A stretch of DNA of 34,667 nucleotides, taken from positions 1-34,667 of the forward strand of contig JAUSJZ010000011.1 in NCBI GenBank assembly GCA_030647115.1, written 5' to 3'. Positions 14,111 to 22,197 of this stretch are shown piece by piece (positions within the stretch are counted from its first letter, which is position 1; each line of letters opens with the position of its first letter). The DNA is from a bacterium (GTDB lineage: Bacteria; Patescibacteriota; UBA1384; CAILIB01; JAUSJZ01). The notes under the pieces were generated by a model. It had not been told where the DNA came from and did no database searches. It was given only the letters and a program-made list of their open reading frames with translations. Position numbers and translations under genes: made by a program.

Positions 14111-14524
14111 CTACTTTGCTAAAGCGTCTAAGGCCAGATTAACCTCGGCGTCGGCTTCAACGTTCTCTTCTCTTTTGATATGCCGGTAGTCACAAGACGC
14201 CACCGGCTGCTCTTCTTCTTGTTTGACCTGTCGGTAGAGCACGGCCAGACCGGGGTCTTTAACTCGATACTCCCCTTTTAGTTGTTTAACGACCAGTTCG
14301 CTATCGAGGTAAAAGGTAATCTTATCTTCCGGTTGGGTATGACCGGCCAGTAGATGCCAGGCCCACAACACCGCCCGATATTCGGCTTGATTGTTCGTAG
14401 TCTCCCCGATGGCTCGGTGCTTCTTGTCTGACGTACCGTTGGGCCAATCAATCACCACCCCAATAGCCGCCGGCCCCGGGTTGCCGCGCGCTCCTCCATC
14501 GGTATGTACTACAAAATCTGCCAT
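14111..14524 (-). CDS. rnhA: Ribonuclease HI-like protein
   Basis: This 137-residue protein has the RNase H fold: HTDGGARGNPGPAAIG (Asp9), NNQAEYRAV (Glu48), FYLDSELVVKQL (Asp74) and ENVEADAEVN (Asp125), so all four metal-binding acids are visible. It cuts the RNA strand of RNA-DNA hybrids. The GARGNPGPA start and compact size resemble the RNase HI subgroup typical of Gram-positives, archaea and plants more than E. coli RnhA. It has its own candidate promoter (14534-14562). Confidence 0.92.
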   Translation of the reverse strand: MADFVVHTDGGARGNPGPAAIGVVIDWPNGTSDKKHRAIGETTNNQAEYRAVLWAWHLLAGHTQPEDKITFYLDSELVVKQLKGEYRVKDPGLAVLYRQVKQEEEQPVASCDYRHIKREENVEADAEVNLALDALAK

Positions 14525-14533
14525 AACGCCTTA

Positions 14534-14562
14534 ACTCTATCGGTTTTTGCCCGATGTCACAA
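14534..14562 (-). promoter_or_regulatory. Candidate promoter of rnhA with a hairpin-forming spacer
   Basis: On the minus strand TTGTGA (14557-14562), a 17-base spacer and TAGAGT (14534-14539) precede the rnhA ATG by nine bases. ATCGG and CCGAT in and next to the spacer form a 5-bp hairpin around GCAAAAA. AAGG is also seen eight bases before the ATG, so a normal ribosome binding site on a read-through transcript is possible too. Confidence 0.4.
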
Positions 14563-14576
14563 GGAACAAGCGGCCC

Positions 14577-15368
14577 TTAAAAAGGTACGTGCAGGGCATC
14601 GGTTGTCTTCTCGGACTCAAGACGGTTAGGCGGGTTTTTCTGCCACCGTAAGGTATCGCGATAAACCACCAGCGCGTCGGTGATGGCATTAGCGATCTTC
14701 CACTGATAAGCCTCATCAACCAAACGAGCCCGCTCGGCATCATTGGAGATAAAGCCGACCAGCAGCGTAATAGTGGGGCCGTCGATAACAAAGGCGGAAT
14801 TACGGACAAAAACACCTCGACTAGCCGTCTGTTCTAACTGCAGCCGGTCTAATAACGCTTTATCTAACTCCTCTGCCAGGGCCGCCCGTTGCTTATAGTG
14901 GTCAGGCCAATCGACGTTCTTATAGTCAATAATAGTAAAGCCGGTGTAGAGCGGGTCGTTATAGTAGGAATCGGTATAAATGGCCAACGCTACGGCCGCC
15001 CCGGCCTGTGTAGCCTGTTGTTTGCGCTCTACCGCATCGACAAATTGATCGTCCGCTCGAGCCAACTTGACCCCAATGCCTTCTTTCTCGAGGGCTCTTT
15101 TAGTAGCTTGGGCAATGGCCAAATTGATATCTTTACCTTCAATTTGCACCTTGCCGTTTTGGGGGTAAACACCCCCCAGTTCATCACCACCGTCACCGGG
15201 GGTAAGAAAAACAATGAACGAACCGGGGTCAACCGTATTATTCTCAACCACCGGTTTTGCTTTCCGGTGGGGCCAGAACCAGACCACTAATATTACAGCC
15301 GCCAAAACCAACCAGCGCCCGGGGCGCCATCTCTTATTGGTCTGCGTGCGAACCGATCTGGCAATCAC
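14577..15368 (-). CDS. Amidase_3-fold membrane-anchored protein, zinc ligands lost
   Basis: This 263-residue protein has an N-terminal basic stretch and one membrane span (18-33), then a domain that follows N-acetylmuramoyl-L-alanine amidase (Amidase_3) order: TPGDGGDELGG (56-66), GKDINLAIAQATKRALEKEGIGVKLARADD, VERKQQATQAGAAVALAIYTDS, then GVFVRNSAF and LLVGFISNDAERARLVDEAYQ. In active enzymes the DPGHGG His, the SIHxN His and the VExGFISN Glu are zinc ligands or catalytic. Here they are Asp59, Tyr131 and no Glu before GFISN (about 204). It is therefore probably non-catalytic and may bind cell wall or regulate a partner. It lies 7 bases after rsmH in the gene run that ends with rodA. Confidence 0.75.
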   Translation of the reverse strand: MIARSVRTQTNKRWRPGRWLVLAAVILVVWFWPHRKAKPVVENNTVDPGSFIVFLTPGDGGDELGGVYPQNGKVQIEGKDINLAIAQATKRALEKEGIGVKLARADDQFVDAVERKQQATQAGAAVALAIYTDSYYNDPLYTGFTIIDYKNVDWPDHYKQRAALAEELDKALLDRLQLEQTASRGVFVRNSAFVIDGPTITLLVGFISNDAERARLVDEAYQWKIANAITDALVVYRDTLRWQKNPPNRLESEKTTDALHVPF

Positions 15369-15375
15369 CTCTTGT

Positions 15376-16287
15376 TTATATCCTTACTGCTACCCTCATT
15401 TTAGCACTACGGGAACGGATATTGGCTCTTACTTCGGTTTCAGTGGCTTTGATTGGTTTTTTAGTGAGTACTTTCAAGAGTGGCTCCAGGGTTTCACCGT
15501 CTTTTTGTAACAGTGAATAATTACGCCAGGCCTGTTTCACTAACCGATCTTCAAGCGAGTGAAAACTGATTATCATAATAGTCGCCCCCTTTGGTAACGC
15601 CGGTACCACGTGGTGTAAAAAAGTGCTTAACTCACCCAACTCATTATTGACGGCGATGCGTAAGGCCTGGAATGTTTTTGTCGCCGGGTGGATGCCCTTT
15701 CGTTTTGGTGCCGGCAACAGTTCAGCAATGAATTCTTTCAATTGGGTAGTGGTTCTGACGTTATTTTTCTTGCGGTGCTCCAGCAAATGACTGACAATTT
15801 TTTTGGCTTGACGTTCTTCACCATACTCAATCAAGATGCGTTCTAGTTCGTGTCGACTGGCGGTATTGATAATGTCAGCCGCCGTTCGTAGACTCAAGTC
15901 GCTCTGGTCGTAGCGCATATCTAACAGGCCGGGTTGCGAGAAGGCGATGCCCCGATCTGGCTCACTTAGTTGGATGCTGGAGAAACCGAGGTCTAGCAAA
16001 ACCAGCTTCACTTGATTCAGTTCTGCTTCCGCTAAGAGAGCCGGTAAATCGGCGTAGGAACCGTGCAACCAATTGAACCGCTGTGACCACGGTTCGGATT
16101 TTTGGGCCAGTTCTTGCCCCGGAGCCTTTGGATCTCGATCGATACCAATGACTCTAATAGCCGAATTATGTTCTAAGATGGCTTGGCTGTGTCCCCCACC
16201 ACCCAAGGTGCCATCCACCACTAAACCCTGACTCGGTAAAAACGAGAGCACTTCGTTTACTAAGACGGGAATATGGGCTGACTGCAT
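15376..16287 (-). CDS. rsmH: 16S rRNA (cytosine-1402 N4) methyltransferase
   Basis: This 303-residue SAM-dependent methyltransferase modifies C1402 in the decoding centre. Motifs are HIPVLVNEVLSFL (5-17), GTLGGGGHSQAILE (SAM binding), GIDRDPKAPG, and the family signature DLGFSSIQLSEPDRGIAF...LLDMRYD. The second half has the RsmH insertion (GEERQAKKI...RKGIHPATKTFQALRIAVNNEL) and the end IISFHSLEDRLVKQAWR. RsmH usually heads the mraZ-mraW-ftsL-pbp division cluster. Here it sits between minor pilin genes and the amidase-fold gene; its ATG shares a base with the stop of the PilX-like gene. Confidence 0.96.
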   Translation of the reverse strand: MQSAHIPVLVNEVLSFLPSQGLVVDGTLGGGGHSQAILEHNSAIRVIGIDRDPKAPGQELAQKSEPWSQRFNWLHGSYADLPALLAEAELNQVKLVLLDLGFSSIQLSEPDRGIAFSQPGLLDMRYDQSDLSLRTAADIINTASRHELERILIEYGEERQAKKIVSHLLEHRKKNNVRTTTQLKEFIAELLPAPKRKGIHPATKTFQALRIAVNNELGELSTFLHHVVPALPKGATIMIISFHSLEDRLVKQAWRNYSLLQKDGETLEPLLKVLTKKPIKATETEVRANIRSRSAKMRVAVRI

Positions 16288-17252
16288 TAGGGTGCTGTGA
16301 GCTTGTCTTGGGCATAAAGGGCGTAGTCGAAGATGCCGATTACCTGATTGGTTCGACGGTCAATTTGCGCCTTCAAACGCCGCTCGTGACCCGGCACTTT
16401 ACCAATAACGTCGATGGTTGTAATACCACCATCAAACGGTACCAGCTGGTCGGTAGACTTATCCTTCATTTGAATTGCCACTGATAGTGGTCCGTAGTCT
16501 GGACCCGACTGATTGGTTTTGTAATAACGAATGGTTATTCTGGCGGCATCACTAAACCGGGGGTTGGCTTGTGATAGGTTGAACCCTTTGTCATCGAACT
16601 GCATAATAAGCTTGCGTTCAATCGACCCCAAATTAACCACCTGATGCGCAATTAAGGTTGGGCTCGGTGCGTTGTCGAAGCCGTTAATCTCGACCGCGCC
16701 GTATTTGATCTCTTGGCCAGGAATTGTCGGTGGCAGGGTGGCCGGCTCCGCTCGAACATATAGTTCGGCCGCGGTCGGTTTAGTGAAAGTAAAAGATTCG
16801 TCCGGTTGAAGAACTACCAGTGGGGTGGCCGAGTCTTGGCAACCACCGGTGGTAGCATCCATTGAATCGGTTGCTATCTGGTTAGTAAAGCAAGCCTGAT
16901 TGCCCGCCCGATAGGTCTCATGTGACATCAGCACCGAAAATGACTGATCGGAGTTGGGCCCGGGTAAAGTAAAAGTTAACGGGGTATCATTTAGGCCGGG
17001 TTGGCCCGGTTGCGCCGGTACGACCTGGCTGTCGACCGCGGCGCTAGAGATAGTCGCATTGGGGTTGATGGAATTTTGGTACAAGGCGTATTCTAGACCG
17101 GCCTCGGCCGCGGCGTGGGCTCTAATAGCAGCATCGTTGATATTGGCGAGCCGCAGTTGCATGATGGCTAAACGGGAGACGCCAAAACCAACCACTCCAA
17201 TAATACTGACGACAATCATGGCAATGATAATAGCTGAACCGCGCTGTTTCAT
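16287..17252 (-). CDS. PilX/GspK-like minor pilin component
   Basis: This 321-residue protein begins MKQRGSAIIIAMIVVSIIGV: a short basic leader, a Gly before the predicted cleavage site, then a hydrophobic helix (about 6-27). This is the form of a class III prepilin. It lacks the Glu at mature position 5, as in PilX/GspK tip components. The motif AAAEAGLEYALYQN (about 48-61) is typical of the PilX N-terminal family. The rest is a large mainly beta, Pro/Thr-rich extracellular part with two Cys close together (about 120-140). It follows the PilW-like gene by a 4-base ATGA overlap and is the last of four consecutive prepilin-like genes. Confidence 0.75.
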   Translation of the reverse strand: MKQRGSAIIIAMIVVSIIGVVGFGVSRLAIMQLRLANINDAAIRAHAAAEAGLEYALYQNSINPNATISSAAVDSQVVPAQPGQPGLNDTPLTFTLPGPNSDQSFSVLMSHETYRAGNQACFTNQIATDSMDATTGGCQDSATPLVVLQPDESFTFTKPTAAELYVRAEPATLPPTIPGQEIKYGAVEINGFDNAPSPTLIAHQVVNLGSIERKLIMQFDDKGFNLSQANPRFSDAARITIRYYKTNQSGPDYGPLSVAIQMKDKSTDQLVPFDGGITTIDVIGKVPGHERRLKAQIDRRTNQVIGIFDYALYAQDKLTAP

Positions 17253-17995
17253 AGGCTGCTATAAGTTGATTGATATAGACGGGGTACGATGGTTGTCTGG
17301 AACGAGCGCGACTGGGTGACGGCATTGCTGTCTGCATCACGTTCAATGACCTTAAACTTGATCAGCAAACGACGGGCGTTTGGTTCCCCGACCGTCGCCG
17401 GGTCAAAACTGATATCACCAATTGAACCGATACTTTTTGGCGGTGTCGCCTCTATCTCAAAGAGGGGTTCCGTTGGTGTTAGCGGTTGGACAAAAGTATT
17501 GTCTGCCAACAACGGCCAGCTGTTAATACTACGAAAGCCGCAGTCGGGTTCAGTGGGTTTGATAGGAGTCGTTTCATATTCAGACAGGGTCAGATTGTAG
17601 TCGATGGCTTGACCGGTCGCATCGTAATGAGCCGGCTGGGCCGCAATGGCGTAGATTTTATAAACCTCCGGTGGTTGAGTAGCCGGCACACTAAGATAAA
17701 TAATCTTACTGCTCGTCTCTTCGTACAGACCTTCAGCCGCTGCCAGCTTAAGAGAATTACTACCGTTTGTCTGACAGAGCCGGGTATGGTTCGGACCGTA
17801 AACAGGGCTGGCGTAGCGGGCATAGAGAGCAATGGTAGAGACGGCATCAAAACCACTGGCCGCGACTGTTCTAGTGCTCTCACTGTTCCGAATTGAGCGT
17901 AAGACCGTGGAGAGCGAGATAAAGGCCGCTGACAAAACGCTGGCGAAGATGGCCGCCGAGATGAGCAATTCAACAAAGGTAAAACCTTTTCTCAT
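17249..17995 (-). CDS. PilW/GspJ-like minor prepilin
   Basis: This 248-residue protein starts MRKGFTFVELLISAAIFASV: a canonical type III signal with Gly4, Phe5 and the conserved Glu at mature position 5. The hydrophobic helix runs from about 5 to 28. The following text (SRTVAASGFDAVSTIALYARYAS) is similar in layout to PilW/GspJ. PilD would cleave it after Gly4. It probably sits in the pilus tip complex. ATGA overlaps occur at both ends. Confidence 0.75.
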   Translation of the reverse strand: MRKGFTFVELLISAAIFASVLSAAFISLSTVLRSIRNSESTRTVAASGFDAVSTIALYARYASPVYGPNHTRLCQTNGSNSLKLAAAEGLYEETSSKIIYLSVPATQPPEVYKIYAIAAQPAHYDATGQAIDYNLTLSEYETTPIKPTEPDCGFRSINSWPLLADNTFVQPLTPTEPLFEIEATPPKSIGSIGDISFDPATVGEPNARRLLIKFKVIERDADSNAVTQSRSFQTTIVPRLYQSTYSSL

Positions 17996-18537
17996 GGTCG
18001 GGTCTGGTTCCAGTTGGTTAGATAAGACGAGATGACATAACTGTTACCTGAAACCCGACCGGGCCAGGTAACGGTGACCATTACCTGCCAGTAGTCGACT
18101 TGGTAATCGGTGACTGCTAAGGTCTGCCAGTTATTGGCGTTGTCTTGATAAGCCAGTCGGGGCAAGGTGTGGGCAGCGTCCTGGAAAAACTCAATCTTTC
18201 TGGTATAAGTAATTCCGTCAAGCAAGATATTGGTCGGGCCAACTTGAGCGGGTAATGACTTGTTGGTCTGTATTATCTCATCCCAATTCTCAACGTCAGT
18301 GACGTTTGGGCCGGTCACCACCCGAGAGTTTTTGCTACCAGCGTCACGCCAGCTTCTGGCTAGCTCCAAACCCTCGACGGCTAAATTGGCCGCCGTTGCC
18401 CGTTCATTGGCTAAAGCGACGTTGTTGGTAACGGCGCTACTAATACCGTAAAAAGTCAGCACTAAAGTAGCGACGATAACGCTGGCAATCAACGTCTCAA
18501 CCAGACCAAAACCGGGTTGGCTACGGTTAAACATCAT
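17992..18537 (-). CDS. PilV/GspI-like minor prepilin
   Basis: This 181-residue protein has the prepilin signal QPGFGLVETLIASVIVATLV: cleavage after Gly9 leaves FGLVE, with Glu at position 5. The transmembrane helix is followed by NERATAANLAVEGLELARSWRD, close to PilV/GspI-type proteins (the family has A-x-x-L-A-x-E-G-L-E). It is read with an 11-base overlap after the GspH-like gene, and its TGA overlaps the next ATG. Confidence 0.75.
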   Translation of the reverse strand: MMFNRSQPGFGLVETLIASVIVATLVLTFYGISSAVTNNVALANERATAANLAVEGLELARSWRDAGSKNSRVVTGPNVTDVENWDEIIQTNKSLPAQVGPTNILLDGITYTRKIEFFQDAAHTLPRLAYQDNANNWQTLAVTDYQVDYWQVMVTVTWPGRVSGNSYVISSYLTNWNQTRP

Positions 18538-19021
18538 TCTTAATTACTCCGGTATGCTTATTGATAGACTGCCGTCGACTGGTATTGTTGGCCGTATTGG
18601 TAACCTCAATTAGCAACGATTCGGCCGCAATATTCGTATTCGCGCTGCCTTCGGTGGCCGTGATTTCGTATGGTGGAGCCGTCGAGATAGTGATGGTCAT
18701 GGTTGTAGCCCCGCTCAAATTCTTGAATTGATAGTCGGTACCGGCAAACCGGTATTCGTTAATAACCGTGTTGACTGCAGCCACTTCAACTACCCGACAG
18801 CCCTGCTGGTTATAAACCGCCTGATAAGACGTAGCGGCCGCATTTTGGGGAGCTCGAGCGTAATTTTTGGCCAGCAGATAACAGTGGCGCAACTCACTAC
18901 CGGTAGTTCTTAAATTCTCGACATCGGCCATTTTACTGATTGATGGATACGAAACGACGGTTAACAAGACCATGATGGTGACCGTGACCAACAGCTCGAT
19001 TAAGGTGTAACCTCGTCTCAT
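18527..19021 (-). CDS. FimT/GspH-like minor prepilin
   Basis: This 164-residue protein starts at the ATG in ATGA (19019-19021) that overlaps the pilD stop. The prepilin signal is MRRGYTLIELLVTVTIMVLL, with Gly4, Tyr5 and Glu9. The frame is open 54 bases further upstream, but the signal would then be preceded by an 18-residue leader, so the internal ATG is preferred. The body (LRTTGSELRHCYLLAKNYAR) fits GspH/FimT-type pseudopilins, with two Cys (mature region) that could pair. It directly follows the peptidase that would process it. Confidence 0.75.
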   Translation of the reverse strand: MRRGYTLIELLVTVTIMVLLTVVSYPSISKMADVENLRTTGSELRHCYLLAKNYARAPQNAAATSYQAVYNQQGCRVVEVAAVNTVINEYRFAGTDYQFKNLSGATTMTITISTAPPYEITATEGSANTNIAAESLLIEVTNTANNTSRRQSINKHTGVIKNDV

Positions 19022-19815
19022 AAGGCTTGTAGATACCAATTTATGACCGGTTGACCCCACAGAAGCGCCAGCCAACCGCCGATTAACAGGGCGGGGGCAA
19101 AGGGAACTTTGGCTTGGAGTGACTTCTTTTTTCCAATATAAACTAAGATGAGCCCGTAGACAGAGCCGACCACGAATGAGGCGAAGAGCGCGAAGTAAAT
19201 ATTAGGCAGACCGACCAGTAAGCCAACCAGCGCCGCCACGTAAGCATCGGCCGAGCCCATCGCCTCTTGTTTGAGTAACAGACTGGCAATCAATCTTAAT
19301 AAAGCGATGAAGAGATAGGCTCCGACACCGGCCAGCAGCACTGTCTGTAAAGCACCGACACCAAACGTATATTGCAGCAGTACTGTCAGCAGCACCGCGA
19401 ACCAAATTGGCGCATCGGGAATATCCATGGTGTGCCAGTCGTGGATGAAGATTACCGCCCAGTCTACCAATAGCACGAACAGTATAATCACCTGCCACCA
19501 CTGCCAAACGTTCATTGTTACCAGATAAACCGAGACGAAGAGAGTACCCGTCAACAGCTCAACCCAGAAATAACTGGGAGCAATCTGGCGCTCACACGAA
19601 CGACACTTACCCGTCTGCCAGACATAACTGATTAACGGAATGAGTTCATACCAGCTCAACCGGTGCTGGCAGTTAGGACACGCCGAACGACCGACCAGTA
19701 TCTTACGGAAATCGGGGTAAGAGAGCGCTACGACATTTGCGAATGACCCCCCGGAAGCACCGATGATAAAAACGATGACGAGCTCTAACAAAAAAGGTAA
19801 GAAGTGCCCTCCCAT
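19018..19815 (-). CDS. pilD: Type IV prepilin peptidase
   Basis: This 265-residue polytopic membrane protein (A24 aspartyl protease) cuts and N-methylates prepilins. The N-terminal domain has the cytoplasmic Cys-rich loop (CPNC...CRSC, about 45-73) preceded by GGSFANVVA. The two catalytic acids appear in HDWHTMDIPD and GSADAYVAALVG; the second is usually GxGD, so GSAD is a modest variant. About eight spans are visible. It begins the minor-pilin gene run. A GGAG lies just before the ATG, and the start is only about 20 bases from the divergently read ABC transporter gene. Confidence 0.93.
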   Translation of the reverse strand: MGGHFLPFLLELVIVFIIGASGGSFANVVALSYPDFRKILVGRSACPNCQHRLSWYELIPLISYVWQTGKCRSCERQIAPSYFWVELLTGTLFVSVYLVTMNVWQWWQVIILFVLLVDWAVIFIHDWHTMDIPDAPIWFAVLLTVLLQYTFGVGALQTVLLAGVGAYLFIALLRLIASLLLKQEAMGSADAYVAALVGLLVGLPNIYFALFASFVVGSVYGLILVYIGKKKSLQAKVPFAPALLIGGWLALLWGQPVINWYLQAL

Positions 19816-19824
19816 ATAGCTCCA

Positions 19825-19833
19825 TGCTACAAT
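19825..19833 (+). promoter_or_regulatory. Extended -10 promoter of the ABC transporter genes
   Basis: TGC-TACAAT (19825-19833) touches the ATG at 19834. Transcription starting seven bases after the box begins at 19840, which is an in-frame GTG (ATG-GTG-GTG). The mRNA would therefore be leaderless with a GTG start. No good -35 box is seen. Confidence 0.4.
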
Positions 19834-20583
19834 ATGGTGGTGGAAAAAACTACCCAGCCAGCTCTAGCCGTAAAGAATCTAACCCATCGTTATACCACCG
19901 GTTTGCGCCGTCAGACTACCGTTCTGCATAATATTAATTTCGAGGTTATAACGGGTGAACTGGTTAGTTTTATTGGGGTTAACGGAGCCGGTAAGACTAC
20001 CCTACTTAAAACACTGGTCGGTATTACCAAGCCCAGTCGGGGCCAGATACAAGTTTTCGGTCAAGATTTGAACCGACCCACCGCCAGGCAGACCATCGGT
20101 TTTATGCCTGAAAGCCCAGCCTTTTACGATAATATTTCCGCCCGACAGTTTTTACTGGCCGTCGGCGGTATGTTCGGTCTAGCTAAAGATATCAGTCGTC
20201 AGCGCGCTACCGACCTGTTGTTAGAGGTTAGATTGGAACACAACGATCGCCAAGCCATTAGAACTTTCTCTAAGGGTATGCGGCAGCGGCTCGGTTTTGC
20301 CCAATCTTTAATGGGTGAGCCAAAACTACTCTTTTTGGATGAACCGCTTGACGGTTTAGACCCGCTCGGTCGCATTGAGCTCAAGCAGAGCATTATCAAA
20401 CGCCAGCAAGCCGGTCTGACCGTGGTCTTATGCTCCCATATTTTAAGTGATATCGCCCAGATGTCCGATCGCATCGGTATTATCAACCGCGGTCAATTGT
20501 TGCACCTGGCTTCCACTAACAGCTTTACCAAAGGTAAAGATTTAGAACAGGCTTTCGTTGACTACATCACCCCCAAACTATGA
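19834..20583 (+). CDS. ABC transporter ATP-binding protein
   Basis: About 249 residues. Walker A is GVNGAGKTTLL, the Q-loop region FMPESPAFYDNISARQFL, the signature FSKGMRQRLGFAQSL (the GMRQR form typical of ABC-2 exporters), Walker B LLFLDEPLDGLDP and the switch His in LCSHILSD. It should energise the permease whose ATG overlaps its TGA. The frame is open upstream to a GTG at 19804, but that region carries the -10 box. ATG 19834 is used here; GTG 19840 is possible if the mRNA is leaderless. The transported substrate is unknown. The C-terminal short form resembles NosF/BcrA/CcmA-like subunits. Confidence 0.9.
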   Translation: MVVEKTTQPALAVKNLTHRYTTGLRRQTTVLHNINFEVITGELVSFIGVNGAGKTTLLKTLVGITKPSRGQIQVFGQDLNRPTARQTIGFMPESPAFYDNISARQFLLAVGGMFGLAKDISRQRATDLLLEVRLEHNDRQAIRTFSKGMRQRLGFAQSLMGEPKLLFLDEPLDGLDPLGRIELKQSIIKRQQAGLTVVLCSHILSDIAQMSDRIGIINRGQLLHLASTNSFTKGKDLEQAFVDYITPKL

Positions 20584-21341
20584 CTAGACTACTGGCCGTT
20601 ATAAAACTGACTTTTACTACCGTTATGAGAGGGCGGCTACTAGTGGCCGTCTTGATTATTGCCTTGGGTCTGGCCGGCACTAATTTGCTGTTGGCCGACA
20701 TCTCGCTTCAACAGAACGTTCGTCTAGTAACCGATATTGGCCTCTTAATGGTAACCCTGGTGGCAGTGATCATCACCATTGTCGCCACTGCCAACCTGGT
20801 CTTAAGCGAGCAAGAGCGGGGCACTATCTTTCTGATACTACCCAAGCCCATTAGCATTGGCACCTTCATCGGCGGCAAATTTATTGGTTTGGGCGCGGCC
20901 TCGCTGATAATTTATCTCATTCTAAGTTTGTCCGTCTTCGGCCTAGCCGCCTTTTGGTATCAACTACCTTGGCTGAATATCGGGATGACGCTGTTATTCG
21001 GTTGGTTAGACTTGCTGGTCATTACCGCCCTGGCCACCCTCTTTGCCTCGTTCAGCCAACCCATTTTAGCTACCCTGCTAACGGCTGCTACCTATGTCAT
21101 TGGTCATTCACTCTCTCTCATCGTCTCGGCGACCGCCAAGGGCGGGCTGATACTCTATTATCTGGGCCGGGTTATTTATTACCTCATGCCCAACCTCGAG
21201 AAATTTAACTTGCGTGAGACTTATGTGAGCGCCTCTACCCTACCCGCCTCTTATTATCTCTGGGGACTATTCTATGCCGTTAGCTACATTACTGTCTGTC
21301 TAATACTGGCACAACTAGCGTTGAAGAGGCGTGAATGGTAA
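20580..21341 (+). CDS. ABC-2 type permease
   Basis: This 253-residue protein has about six membrane spans. It opens TRLLAVIKLTFTTVMRGRLL, then runs LVAVLIIALGLAGTNLLLADI. It has the motif LSEQERGTIFLILPKPISIGTFIGGKFIGL, close to the ABC-2/NosY family EERGTLxxLLSxPISRxxFxLGK pattern. It would form the channel for the ATPase encoded just upstream (ATGA overlap). Substrate unknown. The last 11 bases overlap the next gene, so the three plus-strand genes form one translation-coupled unit. Confidence 0.85.
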   Translation: MTRLLAVIKLTFTTVMRGRLLVAVLIIALGLAGTNLLLADISLQQNVRLVTDIGLLMVTLVAVIITIVATANLVLSEQERGTIFLILPKPISIGTFIGGKFIGLGAASLIIYLILSLSVFGLAAFWYQLPWLNIGMTLLFGWLDLLVITALATLFASFSQPILATLLTAATYVIGHSLSLIVSATAKGGLILYYLGRVIYYLMPNLEKFNLRETYVSASTLPASYYLWGLFYAVSYITVCLILAQLALKRREW

Positions 21342-22170
21342 GCGTCAGACCGTAGTCGAAGTCGTTACTCTGACCTTGTTTTTGCTGTTAGCCGCCCTGA
21401 CGCAGTGGCAGAGTGATATGACCCTCGGTCGGGTTTATCACCGACAACAAATTAAGCAGATTCCACCGGTTTACTACCCCACCGCCACCGCCATCAGACA
21501 GACCGATTTGGGTTTTCATCGGGCTAGTGCCGATTTGGTCTGGTTGGCTCTGATTCAGTATTTTGGGGGCGGTAACCCGAATCAACCTTACCTGTCGTTG
21601 GTTGATATGCTCAATACCGTAGTCGATCTCGACCCTTCTTTTGAATACCCGTATCTGTTCGGAGGGGTGATTTTACCCTGGCAAGATGAGCCTCAAGCCG
21701 GCCTGGCATTACTCAACCAGGGAATTAAGCAGTATCCAAATAATGGTCTGCTGTATTATTACGCCGGCTCGACCGCTAAAATTCAACTCGACCAGCCGGC
21801 TCTGGCGGCCACTTATTTTCAACAGGCCATCGGCAAAGAGAACACCCCGCCGGCCGCTGCTATCTTAGCGGGTGTCAGTCTGACCGAGTTAGACAACCGT
21901 GATTTCGCCCGAACCTGGTGGCAGGGTATTTTGGATGACCCCAAACAGACCGAAGTTATTAAAGATAGAGCCAAGGTGTGGCTCGGACACCTTGACCTCA
22001 CCATTGAGTTGGAGCGGTTGATTGCCAAAACTAACCGCGCCAGTGACGTACCAATCAAGTCTCTTGACGATCTCGTGACCAGGGGTATTCTGAAGTCTAT
22101 ACCGCGCTCTCCACTGGAAGCGCCGTTGATCTACAACCCTACTACCGGCCGGGTCGATTTGGTTAAATAG
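21331..22170 (+). CDS. Membrane-anchored TPR-like protein of unknown function
   Basis: This 279-residue protein starts with GTG (21331) inside the end of the permease gene; GAGG precedes it. One membrane span is near the N-terminus (about 9-24, VVTLTLFLLLAALTQW). The outer part has TPR-like helical repeats (PQAGLALLNQGIKQYPNNGLLYYYAGS, then PALAATYFQQAIGK). Near residue 55, FHRASADLVWLALIQYFG is a distinctive conserved-looking block. The C-terminus SLDDLVTRGILKSIPRSPLEAPLIYNPTTGRVDL is reminiscent of a segment often found at the end of pilin-like or similar proteins. Not recognised as a named family. It is probably a partner of the ABC exporter. A terminator follows. Confidence 0.75.
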   Translation: MNGKRQTVVEVVTLTLFLLLAALTQWQSDMTLGRVYHRQQIKQIPPVYYPTATAIRQTDLGFHRASADLVWLALIQYFGGGNPNQPYLSLVDMLNTVVDLDPSFEYPYLFGGVILPWQDEPQAGLALLNQGIKQYPNNGLLYYYAGSTAKIQLDQPALAATYFQQAIGKENTPPAAAILAGVSLTELDNRDFARTWWQGILDDPKQTEVIKDRAKVWLGHLDLTIELERLIAKTNRASDVPIKSLDDLVTRGILKSIPRSPLEAPLIYNPTTGRVDLVK

Positions 22171-22197
22171 ATACGATCTCCTTTGTTTTAGCATCAG

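Noticed and set aside
19022-19075. Longer N-terminus for the FimT/GspH-like prepilin
   Set aside because: Class III prepilin leaders are short, and the ATGA overlap with pilD gives a start that places Gly4 before the cleavage site.
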